A stretch of DNA of 64,000 bases. Source: Leptidea sinapis (Eukaryota; Arthropoda; Insecta; Lepidoptera; Pieridae). The notes under the pieces were generated by a model. It had not been told where the DNA came from and did no database searches. It was given only the letters and a program-made list of their open reading frames with translations. Shown here piece by piece: positions 23,261 to 33,076 of this stretch; the stretch's first letter is position 1; each line of letters opens with the position of its first letter. The stretch spans positions 4,216,001 to 4,280,000 of the forward strand of contig NC_066272.1 of assembly GCF_905404315.1 (NCBI RefSeq), given 5' to 3'. The position numbers and the translations under genes are program-made.

Positions 23261-23582
23261 TTGTAATAAGAAGAAAATAATAAATTTTGTAAATAAAATA
23301 AAATGGGTTGTATGTTAATGAATGATGAGGATGTACTAGTATACCAAAGTGATATTTGTACAATCTAAGTGTGCAATATTTATAAGTTTGAGTGCAAGAT
23401 GTGTGTATGCAATAAATATGATTATAAATAAGAGTGAAAGGTGTATTTATTGTTGTGTTGGGTGTAAGTTTTTTGCGAGTGAACGTGTGTAACAGTTTTA
23501 TATATGTATAACAAGAATGACTACATTTATGAACTAAACTACTATGACTAACCAGATATCTTATGACTACAAGAACAGATAG
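23261..23582 (-). other. LINE1 ORF1-ORF2 spacer
   Basis: Non-coding 322 bp between the two LINE frames. It is unusually long for overlapping or adjacent LINE ORFs, so ORF2 would need internal initiation or reinitiation. TG-rich on the + strand near 23380-23490. Confidence 0.6.
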
Positions 23583-24488
23583 TCATTTTCTTAAAAGGAG
23601 TTGGTGAACTTGCTCTTCACTTCTGATCCGAATTATTGGGGAGTTCTCGTCCTTCCTCAAAAAGACCTTGCCATATGCCGTCCAGCAGAACTTGTACGCC
23701 ATTGATTTTACCAGATCGCGAGCACGAAAATGTAGCCGTGAGCCCTTCATCGTTAAATGTTCTCCTAAGAAAACCGGTGTGTCTTCTTGGAATTTTAGGC
23801 CAAGATGCTTACAACATAACTTATTTTTCTGCCTCACATTAAAAGACTTACCCAGCCTTAGAAAATTGGTTTTTATCAATGTGGAGCCGGTTTCCACAAT
23901 AATTGGGCTCGGTTTATCATTGTTTTTTCCTCGTACTCTGAATATATCTTTGATGTCGGTTTTACTTATTTTACAATCTATAGTTTGTGAGAGACATAGG
24001 GCCATTTCAATAAGATCCTCTTTCGTTTCGTTTTGCTTTTTAGGCACGTTTTTTATCTCAAAGTTAGCTTTGCGGCTTCCCATCTGTAGGTCTTCAATTT
24101 TATCCTCTAAAACAGCTATATACTTTTTGTCTTCTCTGGATTGGTTCTCCAACTGTGCTATCTTCTTTTTAAACTCTTCGTTTTGCAGTGTGAGGTATTC
24201 CATCGATTTTCCGATACTAAGGTTGGACTCTTGTATATCCTTCAGAGCCGCTGTAACCCGCTTAAGCTCCTGTTCATTTGTATGCGAGCTGCGTGAGATC
24301 ATTTGACGCATATCATCTCTGAGTTCGTCCAATTGCTTAGTGATTGCGTCATTAAATTCATCTCTAGATCGCTTTAAGCGTGGAAACACATATCTTTGCG
24401 GAGTATTAGTAACAATTCCCGTCAGCTGAATATCAGGATCTGACGCGGATTTAGTCATATCCGAATCCATAGTGCTACGGGAGTACAA
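23583..24488 (-). CDS. LINE1 ORF1: coiled-coil nucleic-acid-binding protein with FP25K-like C-terminus (301 aa)
   Basis: ORF1 proteins of this kind coat LINE RNA and act as chaperones in the ribonucleoprotein. Residues about 42-138 are a long charged heptad-rich coiled coil (DELRDDMRQMI through KKKIAQLENQ to LEDKIEDLQ). Then comes NFEIKNVPKKQNE, an RRM-like strand as in L1-type ORF1, and a C-terminal region (about 205-300: LTMKGSRLHFRARDLV, YKFCWTAYGKVFLRKDE) that resembles the baculovirus FP25K C-terminal domain, a known association in insect LINE ORF1s. No CCHC zinc knuckle is seen. I took the first ATG; Met 7 (MDSDMTKSASDPD) is an alternative. The longest + strand frame inside is a shadow. 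Confidence 0.88.
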   Translation of the reverse strand: MYSRSTMDSDMTKSASDPDIQLTGIVTNTPQRYVFPRLKRSRDEFNDAITKQLDELRDDMRQMISRSSHTNEQELKRVTAALKDIQESNLSIGKSMEYLTLQNEEFKKKIAQLENQSREDKKYIAVLEDKIEDLQMGSRKANFEIKNVPKKQNETKEDLIEMALCLSQTIDCKISKTDIKDIFRVRGKNNDKPSPIIVETGSTLIKTNFLRLGKSFNVRQKNKLCCKHLGLKFQEDTPVFLGEHLTMKGSRLHFRARDLVKSMAYKFCWTAYGKVFLRKDENSPIIRIRSEEQVHQLLLRK

Positions 24489-24902
24489 AAATATGTTTTA
24501 TAATGTGTGCAAATCTTGTGAATAGAAGTATCAGCAGCTACGCCTACGAGGGTGTCAACAAAATGTAAGGAGGCGGGTCACGATCTCACCAATCTTAATG
24601 AAGCGAGGCGGGGCTGCGCTCGCGCATTGATTACTGTAACTTACTTGCTTGTAAGTACGCTTCTCGCGACGACGACGTCTTCTTGTCTATGCGCTCCTGG
24701 TAACTCGCGTAATTGATTTAAGAATTTTGAACGATATATTCGTTTATTTTAAACACAAATATAATAAATTTTAATACGTCTGCACCGTGCAACTGGCGTA
24801 ATTGATTTAATGATTTTGTACGAAATATAATTTAAACAGAAATGTAATAAATGATCTTGTTACACGTCTGCACCGCGCAGTGGTCCGGGGGGAAGAGGAT
24901 TA
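24489..24902 (-). promoter_or_regulatory. LINE1 5' UTR, presumed internal promoter
   Basis: About 410 bp between the element's 5' end and ORF1, GC-rich with several CG dinucleotides (24590-24700), unlike its AT-rich surroundings. Non-LTR elements carry an internal promoter here. The region holds two tandem monomers (24700-24879). No TATA box is evident, as usual for LINE promoters. The promoter role is inferred from position. Confidence 0.55.
24700..24879 (-). repeat. Two 89-bp tandem monomers in LINE1 5' UTR
   Basis: GGCGTAATTGATTTAA-type heads at about 24706 and 24795 and matching CGTCTGCACCGTGC / CGTCTGCACCGCGC ends at 24777 and 24865 give a period of 88-89 bp. Tandem 5' monomers are known promoter modules in several LINE families. 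The two monomers differ at many positions, so the duplication is not new. Confidence 0.75.
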
Positions 24903-27302
24903 AGTAGTGGCTATCGAATAAGATTTTCAGTAGCTTCGTAATTTAGGTTTCTTAACATGTTCTTGAGTTTATGTCTAAGTACATATATATGACAATGCAT
25001 AATTTTAAGTTTTGTATTAATATTTTTGAAAAGTAATCGTCCCAAATAGTTATATTGGCGTTGTGCAAATGAACTTTTTGTTCGGGGAATGTGTATTACA
25101 GGTCGACGTCGGGGAGTACTGTCCAGTGGTGGGATTCGGTGCATCCGATGGTAACGTGTAACGCTTCTGTCTATATACAGCTGACGTACCGTAAGAAGTT
25201 CAGTGATTTTGTATAGTTCCTCAGTAGAGAATCTACGAGGTTTACCGAGCATCACCTTTATGATAGCTCTTTGCGCTCTTTCTACCTCAATAAGGTGTGA
25301 GGAGGCTGCTCCACCCCATGCAGATATGCAATAGATCAGTAGAGATTGACATAGTGCTTTATAAACCTGTATTATCAATTTGGTGTCAGCAACGTCACGG
25401 AGGTTTCTAAATACGGGGATTAGCCTCCTGACTCTATTAGCAAGTGCTGTGATGTGGGGATGCCACTTTAGGTTTTCGTCGATGACAACTCCCAAGTACT
25501 TCATGGTTACTTCTTTACCGAGTACTTCACAGGAGCAGTCATTGACTTCTAATTTGTTACAGGGAAACGTGGGTAACTTAAGTTTGAAATTAGAAGGGGG
25601 CTGGGTGACTCGCGTTATGCTAAAGCAAATGTACTTGGTTTTTTGAGCATTTATGGTGAGTAGATTATTTTCCAATATTTTTGTTATCCTGCTAAGTCCA
25701 ATTTCAGCTGTTGTGCGGGTCTCATTCCACGTTCTCCCATGAAATATTATGGCAGTGTCATCGGCAAAGGCAATAAGTTGGGCATTATCTAGTCTTATGT
25801 TGCAAATTTCATTAGCGTATACTAAAAAAAGCGTCGGTCCCAACGTGCTACCTTGTGGAATGCCGTGTGTCACATTTAGGTTCTTGCTAAAATATTCTGC
25901 TACTTTTACTTTTTGCGTCCTTCCTAATAGGTAGTTATTAAACCAGTCAAGTGCGATTCCTCGTATACCAAGGGCTTCCATTTTTCGGAGTAGGAGAGGT
26001 ATGGACACGGTATCAAACGCTTTCTTGAGGTCAAGAAATACTCCCAGGCATTTGTTTCTTTGGTCCATGTGCTTGGTGACAGTATTGGAAAAGGAGATCA
26101 CAGCATCTTTTGTAGATTTTTTAGCCCTGAAACCATATTGGTTACTTGCTATCAGGTTATGTTGTTCAAGGTAGCGTATTAGTCTTGAATTAACCACCTT
26201 TTCCAATACCTTACTCAAGGCTCTTAGTAGTGAGATGGGCCTGTAGTTTGAGATGGACAGCTTATCAGCACTCTTATAAATTGGAACAACTATCGCTTGC
26301 TTGAATAATGATGGGAAAGTACCTGTCATCATACTGAGGTTACAAAGATGATCAATAGGATAGCAAAGGATATCCCGGAACTTTCTCAATATACTCGTAG
26401 GTACGCCATCATCGCCAGGTGCGCAGCGAATTTTTAGGTTCCCCAGAATACCTTTAATTTCTATTGGATCTGTGGGGTTTAACATCATCGAATTCCCTTT
26501 ATGTGCGTGTGTTCCCTGTTGGAATATTAACTGTTCTTCGGTTTTATTGGTGGAATTTAATATTTCCTTAGCCAATGAACTTCCTACATTAGTGAAGAAA
26601 TCGTTAACTCCTTCTAGGGATTCCAGTGGATTGGAAGCCAAGCTTAATAATTCATTAGCCGAGGTTTTTTGCGGGCTTAATTGGTATATTTCTTTTATAA
26701 CATCCCAGGTTTCTTTTCTCTTACCATTTTGTTGCCGGAGTTTATTTTGATAATAATTTATTTTTAATTTCTTAGTTATTTCTTTACACATATTTCTATA
26801 ACTGATGTATTTTAATTTATGTTCCGCACTTTCAGGAAATTTCTTGGCAACTGAATGAAGATGGTCCCGTCTTTTAATACACTTAATTATACCACAGGTA
26901 ATCCACGGTTTAAGTGGCCTTTTTCGGCGTGAAAGTATAGTGGTATCCGTAAACTTGAGAATAATTTCTTGAAGTATATTGGTCAGTATTTGGGCTGCTT
27001 CATTAGTTTCAGTAATTAATAAGAAGTCTGACCAATCATATTCTACTAAATATTTCTTGATTCCGTCAAAATCGGTTTTGGTTTTAGTATATGCTCCTTG
27101 ATCGGGTATTCGGGGTGCTGGGGAACCTGGGATCGATAGAAGAAGTGGTAAATGGTCTGTCATGTCTGTATTTAAAACATAGCATTTGGGGTTTCCTACT
27201 AGTTTGATCATGAAGTGGTCAAGACATGTTTTTCCATGGGTTGGTTTATTTACTGCAGCGTGCAGACCATGGGACCCTATTACGTCCAGGTAATCCAAAT
27301 CA
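24903..27302 (-). mobile_element. LINE2: 5'-truncated non-LTR retrotransposon, ORF part
   Basis: Starts in the endonuclease domain at 27302, where the unit sequence CTGATAGTGATGGATT is joined to LINE coding sequence. It runs through RT to the stop at 24911; its 3' UTR lies at 19576-19920 beyond LINE1. It is related to LINE1 (same ORF2 ending YEATENL / YEDTENL) but clearly another family. Comparing flanks, about 1,057 bp of the unit (from near position 6437 to position 924 of the next unit) are missing at the insertion, so insertion or later recombination deleted target DNA. Confidence 0.82.
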
Positions 27303-27349
27303 AATCCATCACTATCAGTTGCAAGTTCGAAACTGCAGTTTGATTTCAA
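24911..27349 (-). pseudogene. LINE2 ORF2 (EN C-terminal part + RT), fused to unit sequence
   Basis: An 812-residue open frame, of which the first 15 residues (MKSNCSFELATDSDG) come from the host tandem unit and the rest from LINE2. Endonuclease remnants CLDHF at 42-46 and TDMTDH at 61-66 are present, but the earlier catalytic motifs are lost. The RT is complete: SNYRPISLL near 367, DLKKAFDTV at 440, GIPQGSTLGP at 496, FADDT at 528. The C-terminal part has KYLGVVID and WGGAASSHL. The RT frame is unbroken, so the insertion is young, but without an endonuclease, ORF1 or own 5' UTR it is a dead-on-arrival copy. The apparent start is accidental. Confidence 0.88.
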
Positions 27350-27848
27350 TTCACCTTTTGATTATTTTTTTCTTTCAGTCTTTTCATATTTACATTAACT
27401 TTGTCCATAGTACATGAAAAGACTCTATAAGAATATTGTAATTGTTCACTTTGTTTGTTTTGCATGCTTAGTCATAGTAACATCAATTAATATTATCCTA
27501 CTATTCTATCCTACTAGTCCTTCTAATATTATAATTCCGAAAGTTTGTAAGAATGTATGGATGTATGTTTGTTACTCTTTCTCGTAAATTGAGTACACTT
27601 ATTGGATTTTAATGAAACCTAACAATAATATAACAATAACACATAGGCTATATTTTATAACATAAAGTGTGAATTATGCAAAATACAACGATAAGTGTCA
27701 TGTAAGTAGGAAAAAAATCTGCAATCTGCGAGCTATTCATACGTGCGCCGCAAAAAAACTGTTGGAGTTACAGATATACATTCTACAAATATTATAAATG
27801 CGAAAGATTTAAGAATGTATGGATGTTTGTTTGTTACTCAGATGGTGG

Positions 27849-28044
27849 GGATTATATCCTAATTTGAGGCATGTCGTGCAATGGTGGAATTCGGCGGCAG
27901 AAATCAGATGAAACAGCTCTTCGAAACACTTCCCGTGATAAATGCGGTAGAAGATACACAATTAAAGCGTCTCTACGTAACGCTAAGTGATCCAGCCGTG
28001 CATAGGGTCCCCGACTAACTGTCACATAACTATGATGTAGAGAG
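27849..28044 (-). pseudogene. LINE-K ORF2 C-terminus relic, copy 4
   Basis: Same relic as 1470-1665 with few changes, proving that it was part of the unit before the array diverged. Confidence 0.72.
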
Positions 28045-28724
28045 GAACAGGTGACGGGAGTTATGTTTTCATAAGTCACAATGACCTCTCACAACTAACA
28101 GTAACATTGCAGAGCGCACGAAATGTATGTTGAATCCGTTGGTTATTGAGTTATTTGGTTGACATTATCTTTTGTGGGGTGAGTTCAAGGGATTTTAATT
28201 CGGTGAAAAAGGGCTGCATACATTTTTTTATTGTTATATTGGTAAGAATAAAATAATAATAAAAATCATTATTAAATAATAAGCAAAAGCGTATTTTTTT
28301 CTCCCAATCTAATAATTCGTGTCTCGAATGAATAATATGAATTAGATAATAAAAACTTTTGGATACACCATACTATTTATTTCTTATGTAAAAAGTCTAC
28401 CTAATATTTTTTTTATCATATTTGAAACAAAATATATTTTAAATAAGACACAAATGTTTTTAATCATTCATATTAATGAGAGATTATCGATCGCTTTCAG
28501 AGTAATTAATTTCAGTTCTCGGAAGCATGCAATTAACATACAATATGATAGGGCACCGACTTATTAGCTTTGACATGTTTGTAGGTGAAAGCATAATGGC
28601 AAGCGAATAGATCTGATTTAATATCGGACAGTATTTGATTTATACATACTATGATAGGTCATTGGTTATTGGACGTATTCCTGTTAGGAGGTGATAGGTA
28701 ATATTTATACGATATATACGATAG

Positions 28725-30027
28725 TTTTTACACCCGTAAGACATCACTGGCAACACACACTGGTTGAAAACCTTGGTCTGCAGACACTGTGGTATTTGGG
28801 ACGAGAAGATTTTACGGAGATTCCCGAACACTGCCCATCCCAGTTGGATTCGACGAGTGACTTATTTCGCGAAATTGGACCTGCCTAACTGGATTGTTTG
28901 TCCGAGGTAGACGTACTCGTCGGAAATCTCGAGAGTACAGTTCCCAATTGTTATGGGAGTAGGTGCGACATGGACATTTGGCATGATCTTCGTCTTGTCT
29001 ATGTTCATTTTAAGACCTACTCCTTGGGAAACCTGAACTCCTCCTTAAGTCTTCCATGGTCTCTGCCATGATTACGTTATCGTCTGTGAATTGAAGTTGA
29101 GTTATGTATTTGCCGTTGATGTTGATGCCCAGTCTGTTCCAGTCCAGAAGCTTAAAGACTACTTCCAGCGCAGCGGCGAACAGCTTGGGCGATATGACAT
29201 CGCCTTGTCTGACTCCTCGCTGCATTCGGATAGGCTTCGAGATCTGATCCTGGAGACGGAACGACATGGTAGCGTTTCTATACAAACACTTCAACGCTTC
29301 GATATATCGGTGATCAATGTTGCACCTCTGGAGAGACTGGAGCACCGCCCAGGTCTCGATCGAATCAAAGGCTTTCTCATAGTCCACGATCGTCAAGCAT
29401 AGTGGCTGGTTATACTCTTGTGTCTTCAGTATAACCTGCAGCAGCATATGTATGTGGTCTATGGTGCTAAAGCCTTTTTGGAATCCGGCTTGTTCGGGAG
29501 GCTGGAAGTCGTCAAGCCTGCGCACAAGACGACTCGTAATAGCCCTAGAAAACAACTTATATACATGGCTGAGAAGTGATATGGGCCTACAGTTCTTCAA
29601 AAGCATTCTATTGCCCTTTTTGAAGAACAGCACCACTCTACTTCTGTGCCATGCTTGCGGCGTTTTGCCCTCGAGGATGACGGAGTTGAATAGTTTCTGG
29701 AGGTCTTAAGTACAGGGGTACCTTCAGCTCTCAGAAGCTTAGCTGTAATTCCATAATCTCCCGCCGGCTTGTTGTTTTTAAGCTGTTTTAGGGCCATACT
29801 AATCTCGTACAGGCCGACGTCTGGGATATCTTCGGTATAGTGTCGGGTTAATTTGGCTCTTAGGTCTTCAGCCTCGTTGGTACGAGATGCCCGCGCATTC
29901 GTTTATAACTGTACGTAGAAGTTCTCAACTTCCCTCAAAAGTTCGGGTTTAGACGAAACGACCCTGCTATCACCGGTGTTCAGCTTTGTCAGTTGGGTCT
30001 ACCCAATACACAAATCTCGTGCGAATA
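28725..30027 (-). mobile_element. RTE-clade LINE internal fragment
   Basis: About 1.3 kb on the - strand covering the region before the RT (NEAEDLRAKLTRHYTEDIPD, ALKQLKNNKPAGD), the RT, and the start of the C-terminal part (VFGNLRKIFSSQIPQ, CVLPVMSYGC). Both the 5' part and the true 3' end with its ATG tail are missing, so this is not simple 5' truncation. It replaces about 1,010 bp of the unit, and the right joint uses ACCCCCAGACATA as the first unit sequence. Frames are shifted at least three times. Confidence 0.85.
29010..29636 (-). pseudogene. RTE reverse transcriptase, central part
   Basis: A 208-residue open stretch with KNCRPISLLSHVYKLFSR, PPEQAGFQKGFSTIDHIH, motif A VDYEKAFDSIETW, motif B MQRGVRQGDVISPKLF and motif C LQFTDDNVIMAETMEDL, all diagnostic of the RTE clade. 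The usual FADD reads FTDD here, an alteration next to the catalytic aspartates. A frameshift follows at once (RRSSGFPRSRS is off-frame), and another separates the upstream frame at 29597-29797. Non-functional. Confidence 0.88.
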
Positions 30028-30732
30028 ACCCCCAGACATACAAATCAAAGGCACGTCTTCGAGGTGGTAAAAAATTTAATATGTTGAATACGTCGAATTT
30101 CCAATAACCCTGTATACTGTTTGCATGGTGGAGTAGGTGACCAATCTAGCTATCCTAACTACTCAAGGTAGTTTAACTCTAACCTTAAACGTGAAATGTA
30201 TTTTTAATATTAATATTTTTATGCAATTTCATATATATTAAAAAAAAATCAATTTAGAATGTGTGCTCATCACTCAAATGATAGATTGCTTAAATTAATT
30301 AAATTTAAGTATAAACCACAATAAAATTCTATAAAAACTATAAGTTTTTATAGAATGAGGGTGCTACTAAAAATCCATGTAGCTAAAATTTCAGTTTTCG
30401 ACTATATAGCCCTTCCATTCGTGTGCATGTTTTAAATGGCCAATAAATTTTACGGGGACAATAAAACGAATTTAATTTTGGTCAGACGCAAAGCGTAATA
30501 AAATAAATGAGTCAATGATTTAAATCGAGTCCATTGTCTATTATGAACCAACAATATTGTGGCTGAGGCAATCCAACATCAATTTATAAGTCCAAATCCA
30601 GAAACAGTAATATTTTGCATAATAATTACATAATATACCTTATTCCATATAAACAAAACATGCAAACATGTAATTGTGTAACACAATATATCTATATATG
30701 GTTCATAAAGGACTTGACTTTGTAATCCATTA

Positions 30733-31071
30733 GTGAGAATTAAATACAAGCAAAGTATGAGAAAGTTTAGTGTAATTAATATTATGACAGTACACTGCGT
30801 GTACATATACAAGAACCTCCTATACGCTCATAAACATATTAGCCAATTTAAAAAGAAAAGTGATGTACATAATGTCAGTACTCGAAACAATCATAAACTC
30901 ACAATTCCATCTCCTAGGCTCCGTAAAATTGCTGAATCTCTTAAAGTGGATTGTGTTATATTTCATAATAAACTCCCAAATGATATTAAAATATTACCTA
31001 CTAAGAAATTAAAATGTATCGTAAAAAATAAATTAACATCTAAGGCCTATTATAATGTGAAAGGTTATTAG
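30733..31071 (+). pseudogene. J1 LINE ORF2 C-terminal remnant, copy 4
   Basis: A 112-residue frame. Residues from about 19 on are the J1 tail with conservative changes against copies 1-3; the first 18 are upstream unit sequence read by chance. The catalytic domains are absent. Confidence 0.7.
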
Positions 31072-31190
31072 AATAATAAAGATAGTTGGAATATTGCTAT
31101 ACTCATTTCAATGCTATTTTAACTTTTGTACTTCATCCTGACTTGCACTTAATAACTTATAAAGTTTTACAATGAATAAAGATTTTTTGA
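30780..31190 (+). mobile_element. J1 LINE 3' part without J2, copy 4
   Basis: J1 C-terminal frame (IYKNLLYAHKHISQF, DVHNVSTRNNHKL, FHNKLPNDIKILP), then an uninterrupted 3' UTR (CTATACTCATTTCAATGC at the J2 site) and the GACTTTGACTTTT tail. It is the empty-site reference for J2 and carries its own substitutions, so it is an old copy. Confidence 0.8.
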
Positions 31191-31221
31191 CTTTGACTTT
31201 TATTCACTTCAATGTTACTAC

Positions 31222-31617
31222 AACTTATAACAAATATATCTTATATATAAAATTCTCGTGTCACGGTGTGCGGGACCGAACTCCTCCGAAACGGCTTGAC
31301 CGATTCTCATGAAATTTTGAGTGTATATTGGGTAGGTCTGAGAATCGGACAACATCTATTTTTCATCCCTCTAAATGTTAAGGGTGGTCCACACGAAATT
31401 TTTCTTTAAATTTGTTTGATTTCATAATCAAACAAATCTGTCTCATGACAGCATTAAAAAATACATACAACTTCAAATTTTCACCCATCTACGATCAACA
31501 GTTACTTTTGTGTCTTGATTTTAATATCGGCAATATAACGTTTGCTGGGTCAGCTAGTATAATTGTAAATATAGTTATAAGATTTGTTTTGTTTGAATAA
31601 TTAACTTATAACAATAT
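31222..31617. repeat. Compound insert with about 15-bp direct repeats in copy 4
   Basis: AACTTATAACAAATAT (31222-31237) and AACTTATAACAATAT (31603-31617) flank the Helitron plus about 44 bases (ATTGTAAATATAGTTATAAG..) that copies 1-3 lack. The latter word recurs at 54996. A long target duplication is a LINE/SINE trait and not a Helitron one, so I infer a short retroposed fragment later hit by the Helitron. Confidence 0.6.
31239..31558 (+). mobile_element. Small non-autonomous Helitron
   Basis: Begins TCTTATATATAAAATTCTCG and ends GCTGGGTCAGCTAGT, the TC start and CTAGT (CTRRT) end of insect Helitrons, preceded by A on the left. It includes the well-known inner words CTCCTCCGAAACGGCTTGAC and AGAATCGGACAACATC. 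A related copy sits at 60464-60957. It lies inside a larger insert flanked by a near-perfect 15-base direct repeat. Confidence 0.72.
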
Positions 31618-31651
31618 TAAGAAACATTAACAGTATGGCATTTTATTTGAT

Positions 31652-33076
31652 AGTATTATTTCCACAGAAACAACTTAGAAATTTAATTATTTTGAGCCTC
31701 ATCAAATTCCTTAATTTTGATATAGCTGCAAAGCCACGTTAATTAATATAACTACTGTACAAAAGTTTCTGTTAAATATAAAAGCAGTAGTAGGTTGGAT
31801 GAGGGCACCGCAGGACCGATGGTCATGGCGATCTTTGGGGGAGGCCTTTGTCCAGCATGGGATGTCTTCCGGCTGAAATGATGATGATGATGATGATAAA
31901 GGCAGTTATTAAATATCTTAAACTTATCGTTCAATTGGCTATGAAAAGGTGAATCATAACTGTCGCATAACTTTAAAAAGAAATATTTTTATTTACTTAC
32001 AACAATTTATGTACTAAAACTCTTTTTAGTAAAATCTCATGTGATCACTTCATGATATAATTTGTCATAGTTTTTGTAATAACACTCCTGTGTCCTACCT
32101 CAAACTTGAGGAACCGTTAAACACAGCAAATATACACTTGCAACTCCTTTGAAATCTTCTGTTCTCACCAGACCTGTCTATAACCGATTATTATTTCTCC
32201 ACTAATTGAAAAAAAATTCATATAATTAAAAGTTGTCTTCTCTAGACTGCATGTGACCTTTCCTTGAAATGGTAGAAATGGTGTATAGACTAACAGGTTA
32301 AATACCTCAATTATATAAATATAGATGATAAAAAAGTGAAGGCCAATATAACATGTCTTCAGTTAACGGTATTAGCTGTTATAGTACTTCTGAAGTAAGC
32401 AAGGTATATCATCCATAAACAAGATATTCCTTCAAATAATTAAATATATAGTACCTTAAATATTTAATAAACTGTAAGCGAAAGAAAAAGAGTTTAGAGA
32501 TTGATGTTATATTGAATGTCATCACTAATTTGACGAATTTGAAACCGTTGAAACTCACAATTTTCCTCATCACGTCGTAATGAAGATAAATACAGAACCT
32601 AATTGGTATCAATCCATCACTATCAGTTGCAAGTTGAAACTGCAGTTTGATTTCAATTCACCTTTTGATTATTTTTTTCTTTTCAGTCTTTTCATGTTTA
32701 CATTTACTTTGTCCATAGTATATGAAAAGACTCTATAAGAATATTGTAATTGTTCACTTTGTTTGTTTTGCATGCTTAGTCATAGTAACCTCAATTAATA
32801 TTATCCTACTAATCTATCCTACTAGTCCTTCTTATATTATAAATGCGAAAGTTTGTAAGAATGTATAGATGTTTGTTTGTTGCTCTTTAATGCAAAAACT
32901 AATGAGTGGATTTTGATGAAACTTTACAATAATATATATAACTTACACTACAGAATAAAACATTATGCATATAGATAATGATATAGTGTGAATTATTTAA
33001 ATATAAGTGTCAATTAAGTAGGAAAAAACCTGCCGTCAGCAAGCTATTTTGGCGTGGGCAACAAAAAGTGATGGGG
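31652..33076. repeat. Tandem unit, copy 5 (partial, decayed)
   Basis: Matches unit positions 1 to about 1400 with many substitutions and small indels, including the RTE 3' end with a longer ATG tail and the 242-1142 region. It ends where the 120-bp satellite begins: unit GTTACAAATATACATTC corresponds to GTTACGCGTATATACATT. It shows that the array once continued further right. Confidence 0.88.
31795..31897 (+). mobile_element. RTE LINE 3' end, copy 5
   Basis: Same terminus as 100-195 with ATGATGATGATGATGAT, one or two triplets longer than in copies 1-3, showing length change of the tail microsatellite between copies. Confidence 0.78.

Larger units (their letters stand above)
19921..24902 (-). 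mobile_element. LINE1: apparently complete non-LTR retrotransposon
   Basis: About 5 kb on the - strand with all expected parts in order: 5' UTR with two 89-bp monomers, ORF1 (24488-23583), a 322-bp spacer, ORF2 (23260-20282), 3' UTR with a (CA)n tract, an AAATAAATATTTGATTTG end and a 16-base poly(A) tail (T-run at 19921-19936). Both ORFs are open with catalytic residues in place, so it may be, or very recently was, an autonomous source copy. The 5' boundary is uncertain within 24880-24910. I could not identify a convincing target-site duplication. ORF architecture fits the jockey/CR1 group. Confidence 0.85.
27303..31651. repeat. Tandem unit, copy 4 (old, interrupted)
   Basis: Follows the unit from position 924 to about 2310 (27303-28697), is broken by an RTE fragment replacing unit 2310-3319, resumes at unit position 3320 (30028) and runs to the unit end. 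It differs from copies 1-3 by many substitutions and indels, for example 17 extra bases near 28085. It has no J2 insertion, so it shows the ancestral J1. A Helitron-containing insert occupies 31238-31602. Some 40 bases at 31670-31715 are absent from copies 1-3. Confidence 0.9.

Noticed and set aside
19905..24915. GCTAT at 19909 and 24909 as the LINE1 target-site duplication
   Set aside because: Only five bases match and they do not sit at the element boundaries; I leave the target duplication undetermined.
29091..29709. + strand frames over the RTE region
   Set aside because: Antisense to recognisable RTE reverse transcriptase.
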